Source of the DNA: Venturia oleaginea
Taxonomy: Eukaryota; Ascomycota; Dothideomycetes; Venturiales; Venturiaceae
Assembly: GCA_013176395.1 (NCBI GenBank)
Contig: JABMLP010000004.1
Coordinates: 806,001-870,000, forward strand
Direction: 5' to 3'
DNA length: 64,000 bases
Shown here: positions 55,352-64,000 of the stretch, one piece after another
Layout: each line of letters opens with the position of its first letter
Position numbering within the stretch: position 1 is the stretch's first letter
The notes under the pieces: generated by a model
Databases searched by the model: none
Seen by the model: only the letters and a program-made list of their open reading frames with translations
Told to the model about the DNA's origin: nothing
Program-made: the position numbers and the translations under genes

Positions 55352-56116
55352 TTATCGTACATGCCATCTTGCCATCGTCATAAATGTCCTCAAAATCGTC
55401 GAAGTCTTGAGCAGCGTTCTCCCACTACTGCAATTCTGCGGCTGGTGACGCGGCGATTTCGCTTTCAGAAGACGATTCTTCGTCTCGTCTTCCACCTTAG
55501 TCGCCCAATCACCCACGAGGCGACTTGAGTAGTGTGCACGTAGAGCTGGCAAGTGGACGAGATCATTAACACAGTACCGAATAATCTTTTTGTGCATTGG
55601 GCGTTTAGCAAAGACGTTGGCTGACATCTTCGCCGTGACCGCGTTCTTGGTGGCCGTCCAGACCGCGTGGTCGGCTTTTTTGAGCTTGAGATCCGTCTCG
55701 ATGGCTTTTGCGAGACCAAAGAAGCGGTTCGAACGTAGGCGTGTGGCGTTCTCTAGAACCTGGAGGTCGACGACACAGGAGAGATCAACCTTGTAGTGCG
55801 AAAGAAGCGCAGCAGCGTCGTTACGGCAATCCCAAAGACACTTAGTAATGGTGTCGTCGGCGAGAATAGACGCCAGGGTATTTCCGTTGGTGCCTGCTGT
55901 TGTGAAGGCTTTTTTGCGTAAGGTGGTAACATCGATGAGGCGAACCACTTGCTCTGGGTACACGAGAATGCTGACGATGCATATGGTACCATATCGACCT
56001 AGACTCTTGCCTTCGAGGTCCAAATAGAGCGTATTCGAGGCGGAGATGGTAGAGATGAACTCCTGGAGCTTTTGTGTGGTGGAGATGAGAACGGATGGTG
56101 GCTTAGCAGGTGCCAT
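55352..56116 (-). CDS. 3'-5' exonuclease-domain protein (DnaQ-like, EXD1-type)
   Basis: The domain resembles the RNase D/WRN-type DEDD exonuclease fold. Start ATG at 56116 gives MAPAKPPSVLIST. Motif order: LYLDLEGKSLGRYGTICIV (Exo I, D and E), CLWDCRNDAAALLSHYKVDL (Exo II, with D in place), VVDLQVLENATRL, and a C-terminal RYCVNDLVHLPALRAHY (Exo III, with D). This layout matches fungal EXD1-like proteins, which degrade or bind nucleic acid. The last about 45 residues after DETKNRLLKA are atypical; a neighbouring frame encodes a more natural acidic tail (see findings), so the 3' end may be shifted. No intron is needed for the core. Confidence 0.8.
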   Translation of the reverse strand: MAPAKPPSVLISTTQKLQEFISTISASNTLYLDLEGKSLGRYGTICIVSILVYPEQVVRLIDVTTLRKKAFTTAGTNGNTLASILADDTITKCLWDCRNDAAALLSHYKVDLSCVVDLQVLENATRLRSNRFFGLAKAIETDLKLKKADHAVWTATKNAVTAKMSANVFAKRPMHKKIIRYCVNDLVHLPALRAHYSSRLVGDWATKVEDETKNRLLKAKSPRHQPQNCSSGRTLLKTSTILRTFMTMARWHVR

Positions 56117-56832
56117 GATCACGATGTAAACCTCGACGTGAGAGGCTAGTTAGATGCCTGTTACAGTGATGTTACCAGACTGGATTAGACTGAATTCCGG
56201 GGGCAATATCGAGCGTATCCTTCTTTTACTAAGGTAGACTAACTTGGACCACTGTCTTATCGATAGTAAAGTGGGTCCCATCTCGATCAAGCTCCCTCAT
56301 ACAAAATACGTCTGTGCGGGTGAAGGTAAACGAATCCAGAAAATCCAAAGTCTTGAAAACCCTTAATCCAGGCAGGCCTGTCTAGCTAACTATGGCCTCG
56401 GATTTCGATCACATGGGATCCTCTGATGACGACTCTTTCTCCCTCACTTTGTTGCCGTACTTCATCTCCGCAGTTCAATCAGAGCGTCGTATCTCTGATC
56501 ACGTCCATACCGTTGCCTTTGGAAGAGCGGCTTCACATCCTCGTTGTCCCGAAACCCGACATGATCACCGAGAATTTCTCGTTATGGTAAGGCTTACGAG
56601 ACATGGGCCATGACTCTCACCCAGGCACGTAATTTTACGAAAGGTCCCTCTTTGCCGAGTGGTCTGATATACAGGCCAGGCGATTTTCAGCATCAGGACA
56701 AGCCATCTACAAGAATGGAGCGACCCAAGAAATGCCCTTACGCATTCCACATCGGACTCAGTCATCATTTTTAACATAACCTTACGCTCATAATCCTACA
56801 TTCATTCTTTACTTTCCCCTCCAACCTCCACA
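56117..56832. other. Divergent interval between the exonuclease and DUF3237 genes
   Basis: Contains a 73-codon open frame (56392-56613) with no recognised family, probably random. Otherwise upstream regions of the two divergent genes. Pyrimidine-rich sequence precedes the DUF3237 start (about 56770-56830). Confidence 0.4.
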
Positions 56833-57408
56833 ATGAAACTAACAACTTTACTCTCCTCGGCCTTCACAGCCTCGACAACCGCACAACTGACCGCCGCCGT
56901 GGATTCAACAACACCCGGAGCTCCAGCGCTATCCTATCTCTACACATCCTACGTTGACGTCTCGACTACCATATCCATGGGCGCCGGTCCCTTAGGCACC
57001 CGTCTCGCCATTCCCATCACAGGTGGGAATTTCACCGGACCCCTCCTTAACGGCACGATCCTCAACGTAGGCGCAGATTGGTTGCTCGTCGATCCCAAAA
57101 CCGGCATCTACTCCCCAGACACACGGTACCAATTCCTCACATCCGACGCTGCGAATATTTTGGTTAGAAGTATGGGGAGTCAGGTGCCAGGTTTGGGCGA
57201 GGTGCATCTGAGATTTGTGTTTGAAACGGGGAATGCAAAGTATTACTGGTTGAATAATGTTATTGGTGAGTGACGCCACTTCTTCCTGGGCTCAAGTTGC
57301 CTCGGACGTTTGCTAATTGCGTGATTAGCCATTGGAATATTGAAGTCACTCAGTGCGACGTTGGTGAGGATTGATGTGTGGCATATGGCTACGGATGCTA
57401 CTTCATGA
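56833..57408 (+). CDS. Secreted DUF3237-domain protein (170 aa)
   Basis: Exons 56833-57265 and 57329-57408, with a 63-nt intron (GTGAGT..ATTAG). Signal peptide MKLTTLLSSAFTASTTAQLT. The mature part follows the DUF3237 pattern: LAIPITGGNFTGPLLNGTIL, then GADWLLVDPKTGIYSPDTRY, and DAANILVRSMGS, with an FVFETGN segment and a short end. The domain is a small beta-barrel of unknown function found in many secreted fungal proteins. The N-glycosylation sites (NFT, NGT) fit secretion. Confidence 0.85.
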
Positions 57409-57475
57409 GTGATATGACGGGACTGGGGATGGAGAGCCGGGAAATATAAAATACCAATGTATCAATCTAATATCC

Positions 57476-58240
57476 TTACCAAGACAGCAACTGCGTCTTA
57501 CTTGGATGCTGTCCTAAGATGAAGTCGGCACTTCCTTCTCTCGCTGCTTTGAGATATCTTTTCGAGCTCCAAAGGTGCATTGGTTTTCCCTTCCAAGTAA
57601 AGAACAGGAACGACATATTGAAGACGAGACACATCATTCCCATGATGATGGATGTGTTTTAAGTCCAGACGCATCAAGCCACGGTCTGAGCATCAGATTG
57701 GCTTTATTCGAGTCACCACAACTCTGCCCAAACGTACCGGATAGCAAAAGTAACTCCACACCCAAGCAAATTCCAAACAAATAGCATCAAAACCAAAGAC
57801 TCAGAAGCAATTTCCGGATACCAATCGATTGCGTAAGTCATGGCAATTACACCCCCATATCCAACCCCAAACGCAATAAATGCGGTCCCAAAGCCCGCAG
57901 AAACAATTCAATATTCCCCATTCATTCGCACCACCAACATCATACATCAACAATCCGCATACTAACAACCACCGCCGGAATCGCCATCGTCCAAAATCGA
58001 AATTCTGGCTCAACGATCCCTTTATTCCTAGGACCTCGCCATTTTCTTGGCAAACTAAACTAATCACTCATTGAACCCCAAAGCATTCCGAGTAACTGCA
58101 CATAAAATCCGAGAAATTGGTGGAGCTGATGGCTTGGATGGAGATTTTGTAAGGTGGTGCGGCGAAGACTAGGGAGTGTATTGTTGTGAGGAGGGAAAGC
58201 CACGTTATTTGGAGGCCATAGATTATTCCTCCCCACTTGA
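57476..58240 (-). pseudogene. Decayed MFS transporter, 3' half
   Basis: Reading the minus strand across three frames recovers a continuous MFS C-terminal half. It contains a helix block (GGIIYGLQITWLSLLTTIHS), LLGMLWGSMSD followed by TAG where family members have Trp, EPEFRFWTMAIPAVVVS, the strong segment AFGVGYGGVIAMTYAIDWYP followed by EIASESLVLMLFVWNLLGCG, then a spliceable GTACGT..CTCAG intron to PWLDASGLKT, and a last segment with IIMGMMCLVF and KRYLKAAREGS. Stops and at least two frame shifts break it. It is unrelated in sequence to the intact MFS gene at 52.4 kb. This is a clear dead gene, not a transposon. Confidence 0.78.
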
Positions 58241-59077
58241 TTGCAGGATAAGTGATTCAGGTGAAGGGCTAAATGAGTATCTTTAAGAAAGATCACGGTC
58301 GTTTGGGACAGATTCCAGTTCTATCCGGGCGACGAAGATTTTTGGTCGGCTTGAGGCTGGAGGCTTCGTCATAAATGAGGGTTTTATTTCTTACGCGGTG
58401 ATTTTGGTATCATTGGCGCTTCGGTGTCTATGGGTTTGTCGGTGATGATTTTGTTGGGATTGCAAATAGCAGTTAGTAGATGGATTGGTCCTGTATTGAT
58501 GAAATGTAGATGGGGAGAAAGAGGAAGGAGGTTGGTGTGTTTTGGCCCGATATCGGCCACACATTTGAATTAATATCAATATTCTTTCTTATCGTAGACG
58601 GTTTGTTGTTTTGCTTGTGGTTTTTCGTTTGAGCTGGAACTTATCCTTGATTCGAGTCATGCCTTCAGCAAACACATAGACAAAAGCAAAGTAGACGTGG
58701 AATTGAGTCTTAGAACTCCGATGTCAACTTAAGACTGCAGCGATCAGAAGCTAGTCCCTGGTAAAGGCACTTCTGCCTGCTTGGGTGCCATAATCCCCCG
58801 ATTCATAACCTTCAATCTTCACCCAGATACATATCCCGTTAAATCCATAATTGAGGTAGAGGTGGTCAGTTGGTGTGCATACCGTTACTCCATGATCCGT
58901 CAACATCTTTATTCCTGATCAATGTGTTGCCTATCTTCCTATGTATTTTCCAGTCGATCCATGACTTGTCAAGGGTAGCCTCCATTCGAATCTCTCACCG
59001 TTTCCCATTCTGCCTATAACCTTCCCGTTCTTCCCCTTCCAAGCTGATCGGCCCAACGTGATTTTACAAGACAGGAT
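58241..59077. other. Gene-free interval
   Basis: No coding signal; the short open frames have no content. The left part may hold the lost 5' half of the MFS relic. Confidence 0.4.
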
Positions 59078-59458
59078 TCAGCAGACGATGAGAGTGGCGA
59101 CCCCAAGTGTCAGGCTGGTGCGAGTGATGGTAACTCCAGTACGAGTGCCGTTAGAATCTGTAATCGAGTAGATGGCATACAGCTGATATTTCTGACGCCA
59201 GTGTTAGTGATAACTCTCGCAAGCCTTGAATTTAGGGGCAACAGTACCGTTTGATGTAGTATGAATCAGTTCAATGGTCATCAGGTTGCCGGCAGGGAGG
59301 TCGTGTAATTCCTAGAAGCCGATCGCGTACGTACCAAAGGGCAGCCCGTTTGATAAGCAAGCAGCTTGAGCAGTTTGGCCGCTTGAACTGACCGATTGGG
59401 TGATATCTTTACCTGACTTGACTGGTCGCTTGAGTGAGGTCAGGATGGATGGTAAACT
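59078..59458 (-). pseudogene. Relic frame with GPI-like hydrophobic tail
   Basis: One reading frame runs coherently except for two stops. It contains VKSGKDITQSVSSSGQTAQA, then ACLSNGLPFGTYAIGF before a TAG, LHDLPAGNLMTIELIHTTSN, a TAA between YH and HW, then YAIYSITDSNGTRTGVTITR and a hydrophobic end TSLTLGVATLIVC. Both stops are one C-to-T change from a Gln codon. The Thr/Ser-rich part with NGT sites and a hydrophobic C-terminus suggests a secreted or GPI-anchored protein. I do not recognise the family. It abuts the hAT element on its 5' side, so its N-terminus is probably lost. Confidence 0.5.
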
Positions 59459-59459
59459 G

Positions 59460-61483
59460 TCAGTTGGTCAGGCGAGATGTATGAATTTTAGGTATATACA
59501 TTCGCAGTAGATTTGACAGTGAATATGCCTCCTTTTCGAAGCCTATGGTATTGTACCTCACAGGCCTCAATAGTGTCATCTTTGAGGTCGCTTCTAGCAT
59601 CAGTAATGAGCCTACCGGCGGCGCTGAAGATTCTTTCAACCTCTGCAGACATGCCAGGAATTGACAGTATATCGAAAGCCATACGTGACAAGATAGGAAA
59701 CTCAGTAGTACGGTCTCTCCACCATACAATAATATCCTCAGCCTCCTCCCACTCACAGGGATCCCAGTACTTGGTGTAGCGTGTATATTCATCTTCCTCG
59801 GTCGCAATCCTCCGCTTTTTGGCTAGGAACTTGGTGGAGAGTCTGTTGAATTGTTTGTATGCGGTAGTAGGCTTCTGTGCCTCAAGATAGAGGTTTTCAA
59901 ATGACTGTGACGGCGAAAGTGACGGCGAAGGTAAGGGTGAGGGTGAGGGTAGCGCGAATTTTTCGCTATATTGTGCGAAAATCTCCTTGATGCCGGCTTC
60001 AGCACGTTTATACTATGCGCGATGGTCATACTGGGCCCATTTATCTTCGAAATAAGAGAGGCGCCAGTTGGTATCGAGAAAGACTGCTGCATAGTAAAGA
60101 TTGGTAGCTTTAAGCAGGGATAGATACTTCATTGTCGTTGACCGCGCTTCTGTAATACCAACCTCAAAAGGTTACGAAAGATGAGGAGCCAATCTGAGGG
60201 CTTTGAGCTCTGCATCAGTGCGATCAAGTCGCTCGTAGATGAATGTGAGGCCTTGAGTACACCGGCAATGGTTCCCTGTGAAGTGAGGTCTACATTCTCT
60301 TCCTCTTCGAGACAAAGATCCTTAAATTCCTTAAGAATCTGCGCCCAGATCTCCAACATATCGAAGTCTTCCATTGAAAGGAAGGAAGGTCGTATGTCAA
60401 ACTGCCCCTTTTGGTGTACAAATTGGCGCTGCCACTTCAAGATAATGTCGCGGTGAGCAAGGATTCTCTTTATCATCTCGTAGGTAGACTGCCATCGGAT
60501 ACCTCCATCTACAAGAAGCACAAGAAGCTTTAGTGCAGCCATCTCTTTCTGTAGATTCTCGAACATCTCCCGCTTCTCAGGTGAGCGATTGATAAAGATA
60601 CAGATGTTGTGGACGCGCCCCATAAGTCCTAGTTTGATCCAGACGTCATAGGCTTCTTCGTAGCCGACGGAGGCAAGGTCCTTTGAGTGTTTTGACTGCT
60701 CGTGGTCACCGTAGAGATTATCTTCTACAATGAGGTTGATGATGTGCCCAATACAGCGAATGCGCGCGTGAATTGACCAACCTTCCTTATCAAACAGGAC
60801 TTCAAGGCGGTCACAGGCAGCGTCATTATCGGTAGCGTTGTCTGGAGTGAAGGCTCCCAATTTTGTTCCATCAATCTTGAATGTGGTAAGGACTTTAGCG
60901 ATAATCTCTGCTTCATTCTCACCAGTTTTGCTGCCCAGTATCCGTGGGAAGCCAAGAAGCATTTTACTTTGCTTGTAATCCTTGTTGATGTAGTGGGAAC
61001 AGACAGCAAGGTAGTTCTTCTTATTGTCACCCTTCCAGGCATCGCAAGAGATGTTGATGAGGCTTTTAGCTCCTTCGATTTCTTTAACTATGTCCTTGAG
61101 GCGCTCTATGTAGGAATCCATCACCCATATGGAGAGAGAGGACTTTGCCTTTGGCAGAATAACCTTTAATGTATCGTATGCAGCTGACTTCAGAAGCGCA
61201 AGAGTTTCTGGCGCTGTAGCTGTATGCAAGGCGATATTATGACGAATAACCCAATCTACATATTGCTGTCTCTATGCCTTCCCAATAAATGCAGCGTCTG
61301 TACCCTTGCGGTGGCCACACTCTCCGAAGTGAGTCTCAGAATCCTGCTCTTGATTGCCTGTATGATTGTCTGTAGAGGGAGGAGGAGGTGGTGGTGGTAG
61401 AAGGTCCTTTCTAGGGTCTGGATTGATTGATCGATTGATTGATTGATTGATTTTATCCTACTCGGTTGCAGCCGCTTAATCAC
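59460..61483 (-). mobile_element. Broken hAT-family DNA transposon, copy 2
   Basis: The main open piece (60129-61229) has the hAT core: INISCDAWKGDNKKNYLAV, DAACDRLEVLFDKEGW, RCIGHIINLIVEDNLYGD and LVDGGIRWQSTYEMIKRIL. The C-terminal dimerisation domain lies at 59488-59691 (DILSIPGMSAEVERIFSAAG, then LITDARSDL). A middle piece at about 59700-60130 is readable with a TAG replacing Trp in the RAWYKRA-like segment. The N-terminal BED finger seen in copy 1 is lost or unreadable. A (GATT)n run at 61421-61452 follows. Same orientation as copy 1; protein identity is moderate, so they are different family members. Termini not resolved. Confidence 0.87.
61421..61452. repeat. GATT tetranucleotide repeat
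   Basis: About eight GATT/GATC units in a row, next to the upstream end of hAT copy 2. Confidence 0.8.
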
Positions 61484-62053
61484 GCAGCTATGTCCGGTTA
61501 GGAGGACTTCATCAGACAGCCGACACGTGATAGATTATATAATCCACCGCGCCCCACTTCGCCCCGTTCACTGAAACAAGACCAGCTGTCCCCTCAGTCC
61601 TCCCTCTTTTCCCTTAACTAGTATCTCCAAATGCCCGCTGGCTCTTGTAGATACTAGTTACTCTGCTAGTATATTTGTTCTATGCAGACTCAAGAGGCAA
61701 TGCCTCGTGTTTCGCTATCCTTCTACCTACAGTCTCCCTCTAATGCTCAGCTTTGTCTATCTGTTTCGCCTTATCCCTCAAGGCCAATGGGTTCTCTAAG
61801 TATGTTTCTGCTTGTGAAAGTTGCCTTACACCAGATTCCTATGCGGCAGTGTATTTGGTTGTGTGATGCTGGAGACAATAGTAACCATCGTAGTCGTTAT
61901 TTCGCTGCTTGGGTGTGATACTCCGGGTATGCCCGTAAACGAGGCTGTCTGGTAGCTGCCGTATTGTATGGCGCCGATCGTGCTATAGATCTGCCGTCTT
62001 ATAGTCGGAGCCTACCTGCTGCTAGTCGCTCTCCCTACTTGCTATATAGCGCT

Positions 62054-62246
62054 CCTACTCTTGCCAATGCCATAACTGGGACGCAACAGTCTGGGGAGAG
62101 GTTCAAGGCTACGTCTGCTAGCTTACAGGGAGGGAATTTGCCGCCAATAGGCTCCTTCTATGCGTCCTTACTACTTACTGTGTCGCGCACCTACTCTTGC
62201 CAATGCCATAACTGGGAGGCAACAGTTTGGGGAGAGGCTCAAGGCT
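62054..62246. repeat. 57-nt direct repeat, 136-bp spacing
   Basis: The sequence starting CCTACTCTTGCCAATGCC at 62054 recurs at 62190 with three mismatches over 57 nt. Flanks diverge. It looks like an old tandem duplication. Confidence 0.7.
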
Positions 62247-62515
62247 CTGGGCAACAGCTTGTAGCAGGGCAGTTTGCCAAGACGTTGGGAGAGGTTGTCT
62301 AGTCGTTGCAGTGGTGTGTGGTGCCGATTGTTGCACACCGGGCGTCTGGTGTGAGTTGTGTTGAAGGTATTGCCGTTCTAGCGGTGACTCGTCGACTCGG
62401 AGCGTTGCAGTGTCATCTGGGGTGATGGACTAGCCGGGAGATAGTGACTAGATGGTTGCTGTTGTCTTTGGTGGACGCATCGTTCGTGTAGCTTGCTCAT
62501 GTATTCGTCTGCTTG

Positions 62516-62609
62516 CTCTGCCGTGGCCGCGACGGCGACTCTAGAGGTATCTCATCGACGCTGAGGGACGCGCGATGGCCTCTAGAGGCCGGAGCGGCCA
62601 CTGGCAGAG
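62516..62609. repeat. Imperfect inverted repeat (hairpin)
   Basis: CTCTGCCGTGGCCGC at 62516-62530 pairs with GCGGCCACTGGCAGAG at 62594-62609. Between them, CTCTAGAGG and CCTCTAGAGG can pair further. It could be a fold-back element or a transposon terminus. Confidence 0.6.
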
Positions 62610-62717
62610 GTGTTTTGATGATCTTTAGATGATACTTCTGTAAATTCCAAATATTGAGTTCTCGCTGTGTGTGCTGTTTTTTTTCTCTAGGCTCTGGAAT
62701 GCCGTGTTTATTGAGTA

Positions 62718-64000
62718 ACGTAATTCACTAGCGAGCGGGCCACACCACCGAGCGGGCCACCGAATCGATCATCTCATCTTTGCAAGCTTACACCACCACA
62801 ACGCCTTAATTAATCAAGACTATCTATTATACAGAAGATTATCGATATTTAGGGCAATCGCTCGCAGCATGGTCAAAGCCCTTACATACAAAACAACTAG
62901 GTAAACCAAAGCAATTCCCTTGACTTGCACTACTTGATGACGAGGCTGTTGCAACAACTGTTTGCTGTATAGGAGCAACACTTGCCTGTATAGGCTGCTG
63001 TACAGTATTCTCCATCAGGCCTTGTGCCTCTGCAACTGTAAGTAATGTTTTCTTTGAGATCTGCTTTTTTTTGACTGCTCTCTTCCTCTTTTGCCTCTCA
63101 TTCGCTGCTCTCAATTTCTCATTCTCATCTGCCAACAGTACTGCGCTGTGCATAGCTGTTTGACAGCCTTTAACCAATTGATTAATTGCAGCGTCTGTAG
63201 GGCTTGGAGGGCTCTTTGAGCGACGCTGCAAATAGTCTTTGATTACCTTGACTTGCTGCTCCAATTGAGCTACGTTGTGGGGTGTCTCCGGCTGCCACGA
63301 TGTCTGTTGTACAGGTGCTTTAGGTGGTGTACACGGCCGAATCTGCAACTTCAAAAGCACCTGATCCGGATCCGGAGGTACAAGACCTGCAGCAGCAAAG
63401 CCGCTTTGAATATTCCTGATCGAGAGAGCTTCAATCCGTGCCTGCATGAAGGCTGGGAGGAATTCAGCCTTGTCCACGTGATGAATACCAAGGCGAATGA
63501 ATTCAGAGATCTGAGTGCCGTACGCGCGTTTAAGTGGTGAAAAGCAGCCTGCATCGAGAGGCTGTAATAGGTGGGAGGAATGAGGTGGCATACAGAGAGT
63601 TATGATCGATCGATCGGAGCAGTACTGATCAAACTCTGGCGTCGCATGGCTACCGTGGCCATCAAGGATAAGAAGCCGGTGTTTGCCTATTGATTTCGAG
63701 GCTGTATTAGGCTCAAAGATCTCAGTGAGCCACTTAAGACCTAGCTCATTGCTCGTCCAGCCGTTATCGCTCAAAGCAATCACCCAATCAGGTGGTAGTT
63801 GTGTAGTTTCGAACCAAGTTGAGAGATGCACCTTGCCCTTGAAGATAACCATCGGAGGGAGATACCAGCCACGCGCATTGATCGCTTCAATTGCTGTAAC
63901 CCACTCCCGATCGCCTGGCTGTAATTGAGGTGGCTTGCCCCGTCGATCTGAGGTAGTAACGACGCGTGAGGTGCTTGCAATACCCATTGCAAAGCCAGTC
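62718..64000 (-). mobile_element. Fot1/pogo (Tc1-mariner superfamily) element, right part in window
   Basis: The transposase frame continues past the right edge. Downstream of its stop, 62718 onward starts ACGTAATTCACTAGCGAGCG directly after a TA, as expected at a pogo terminus, followed by two GAGCGGGCCAC units (62733-62743, 62750-62760). The opposite terminus is outside, so the terminal repeat is inferred, not proven. Confidence 0.6.
62839..63987 (-). CDS. Fot1/pogo DDE transposase, C-terminal part, with CCHC knuckle
   Basis: Pogo-type transposases cut and paste at TA. The readable 382 aa begin inside the catalytic domain (5' part beyond the window): WVTAIEAINARGWYLPPMVI, the second catalytic Asp in LILDGHGSHATPEFDQYC, then PPHSSHLLQPLDAGCFSPLK, the usual motif after it. 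The C-terminal region has a Lys/Arg-rich coiled coil (ENEKLRAANERQKRKRAVKK), Gln/Ser-rich linkers and an end C-FV-C-KGFD-H-AASD-C, a CCHC zinc knuckle. The frame is open throughout. The N-terminal CENP-B-like HTH domains should lie past 64000. Confidence 0.9.
   Translation of the reverse strand: MGIASTSRVVTTSDRRGKPPQLQPGDREWVTAIEAINARGWYLPPMVIFKGKVHLSTWFETTQLPPDWVIALSDNGWTSNELGLKWLTEIFEPNTASKSIGKHRLLILDGHGSHATPEFDQYCSDRSIITLCMPPHSSHLLQPLDAGCFSPLKRAYGTQISEFIRLGIHHVDKAEFLPAFMQARIEALSIRNIQSGFAAAGLVPPDPDQVLLKLQIRPCTPPKAPVQQTSWQPETPHNVAQLEQQVKVIKDYLQRRSKSPPSPTDAAINQLVKGCQTAMHSAVLLADENEKLRAANERQKRKRAVKKKQISKKTLLTVAEAQGLMENTVQQPIQASVAPIQQTVVATASSSSSASQGNCFGLPSCFVCKGFDHAASDCPKYR

Larger units (their letters stand above)
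61484..62715. other. Repeat-bearing spacer between the hAT and pogo elements
   Basis: No recognised gene. Contains a direct repeat of about 57 nt (62054-62110 and 62190-62246) and a long imperfect hairpin (62516-62609). It may be non-autonomous transposon sequence. Confidence 0.4.

Noticed and set aside
56392..56613. 73-codon plus-strand frame between exonuclease and DUF3237 genes
   Set aside because: Too short and without family resemblance or a clear continuing exon.
61964..62302. 112-codon plus-strand frame over the direct repeat
   Set aside because: It spans the duplicated DNA in two different frames, so it is unlikely to be coding.

Overview
The window is nuclear DNA of a filamentous ascomycete (Pezizomycotina; a Dothideomycete is plausible but not shown). 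The evidence is the short GT-AG introns of about 45-135 nt, several carrying fungal CTAAC/CTAAT-type branch sites, and fungus-specific families: two Zn2Cys6 clusters, a DUF3176 membrane protein, a HET domain, an ENA-type P-ATPase, a heme-thiolate (chloroperoxidase-type) peroxidase and cwf18. The transposons are also of fungal type: a chromodomain Ty3/Gypsy element, a Tad-like LINE tail, and Fot1/pogo and hAT elements. No tRNA, rRNA or CRISPR was found.

Layout. 1-12.4 kb is a transposon nest: a broken hAT element, a decayed Ty1/Copia element and a young, apparently intact Ty3/Gypsy chromovirus (gag, pol, 176-bp LTRs differing at two sites). 13.9-16.8 kb holds two divergently transcribed genes, a TatD-type nuclease and a heme-thiolate peroxidase. 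16.8-20.7 kb is gene-free relic DNA with the 3' end of a LINE and a solo LTR that keeps its 5-bp target duplication. 21-26.4 kb has a small secreted protein, a DUF3176 membrane protein with an in-frame stop, and a glutathione S-transferase. 26.4-32.6 kb has no supportable gene.

32.6-50.4 kb is the housekeeping block: a nuclear protein with two Zn2Cys6 clusters plus a PHD-like finger, the splicing factor cwf18, a mitochondrial PPR protein, an ENA-type cation ATPase with a late frameshift, a flavin-reductase-like protein, ALG11 (N-glycan assembly in the ER), COX18 (inner-membrane insertase) and an aldo-keto reductase. ALG11/COX18 and cwf18/PPR are head-to-head pairs with about 0.2 kb between start codons. 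52.4-59.5 kb holds an MFS transporter, a HET-domain relic, a 3'-5' exonuclease, a secreted DUF3237 protein, the 3' half of a dead MFS gene and a further relic frame. 59.5-64 kb returns to transposons: a second broken hAT element and a Fot1/pogo transposase that runs off the right edge.

I see no biosynthetic cluster or defence system. The most unusual single gene is the double-Zn2Cys6 plus PHD-like protein, which appears only once two open frames are joined by a clean in-phase intron. Recurrent TGG-to-TAG and C-to-T stop codons in the hAT and Copia copies and in several single-copy genes suggest past repeat-induced point mutation (RIP) or similar decay. All gene models were built by hand from sequence, without database searches.
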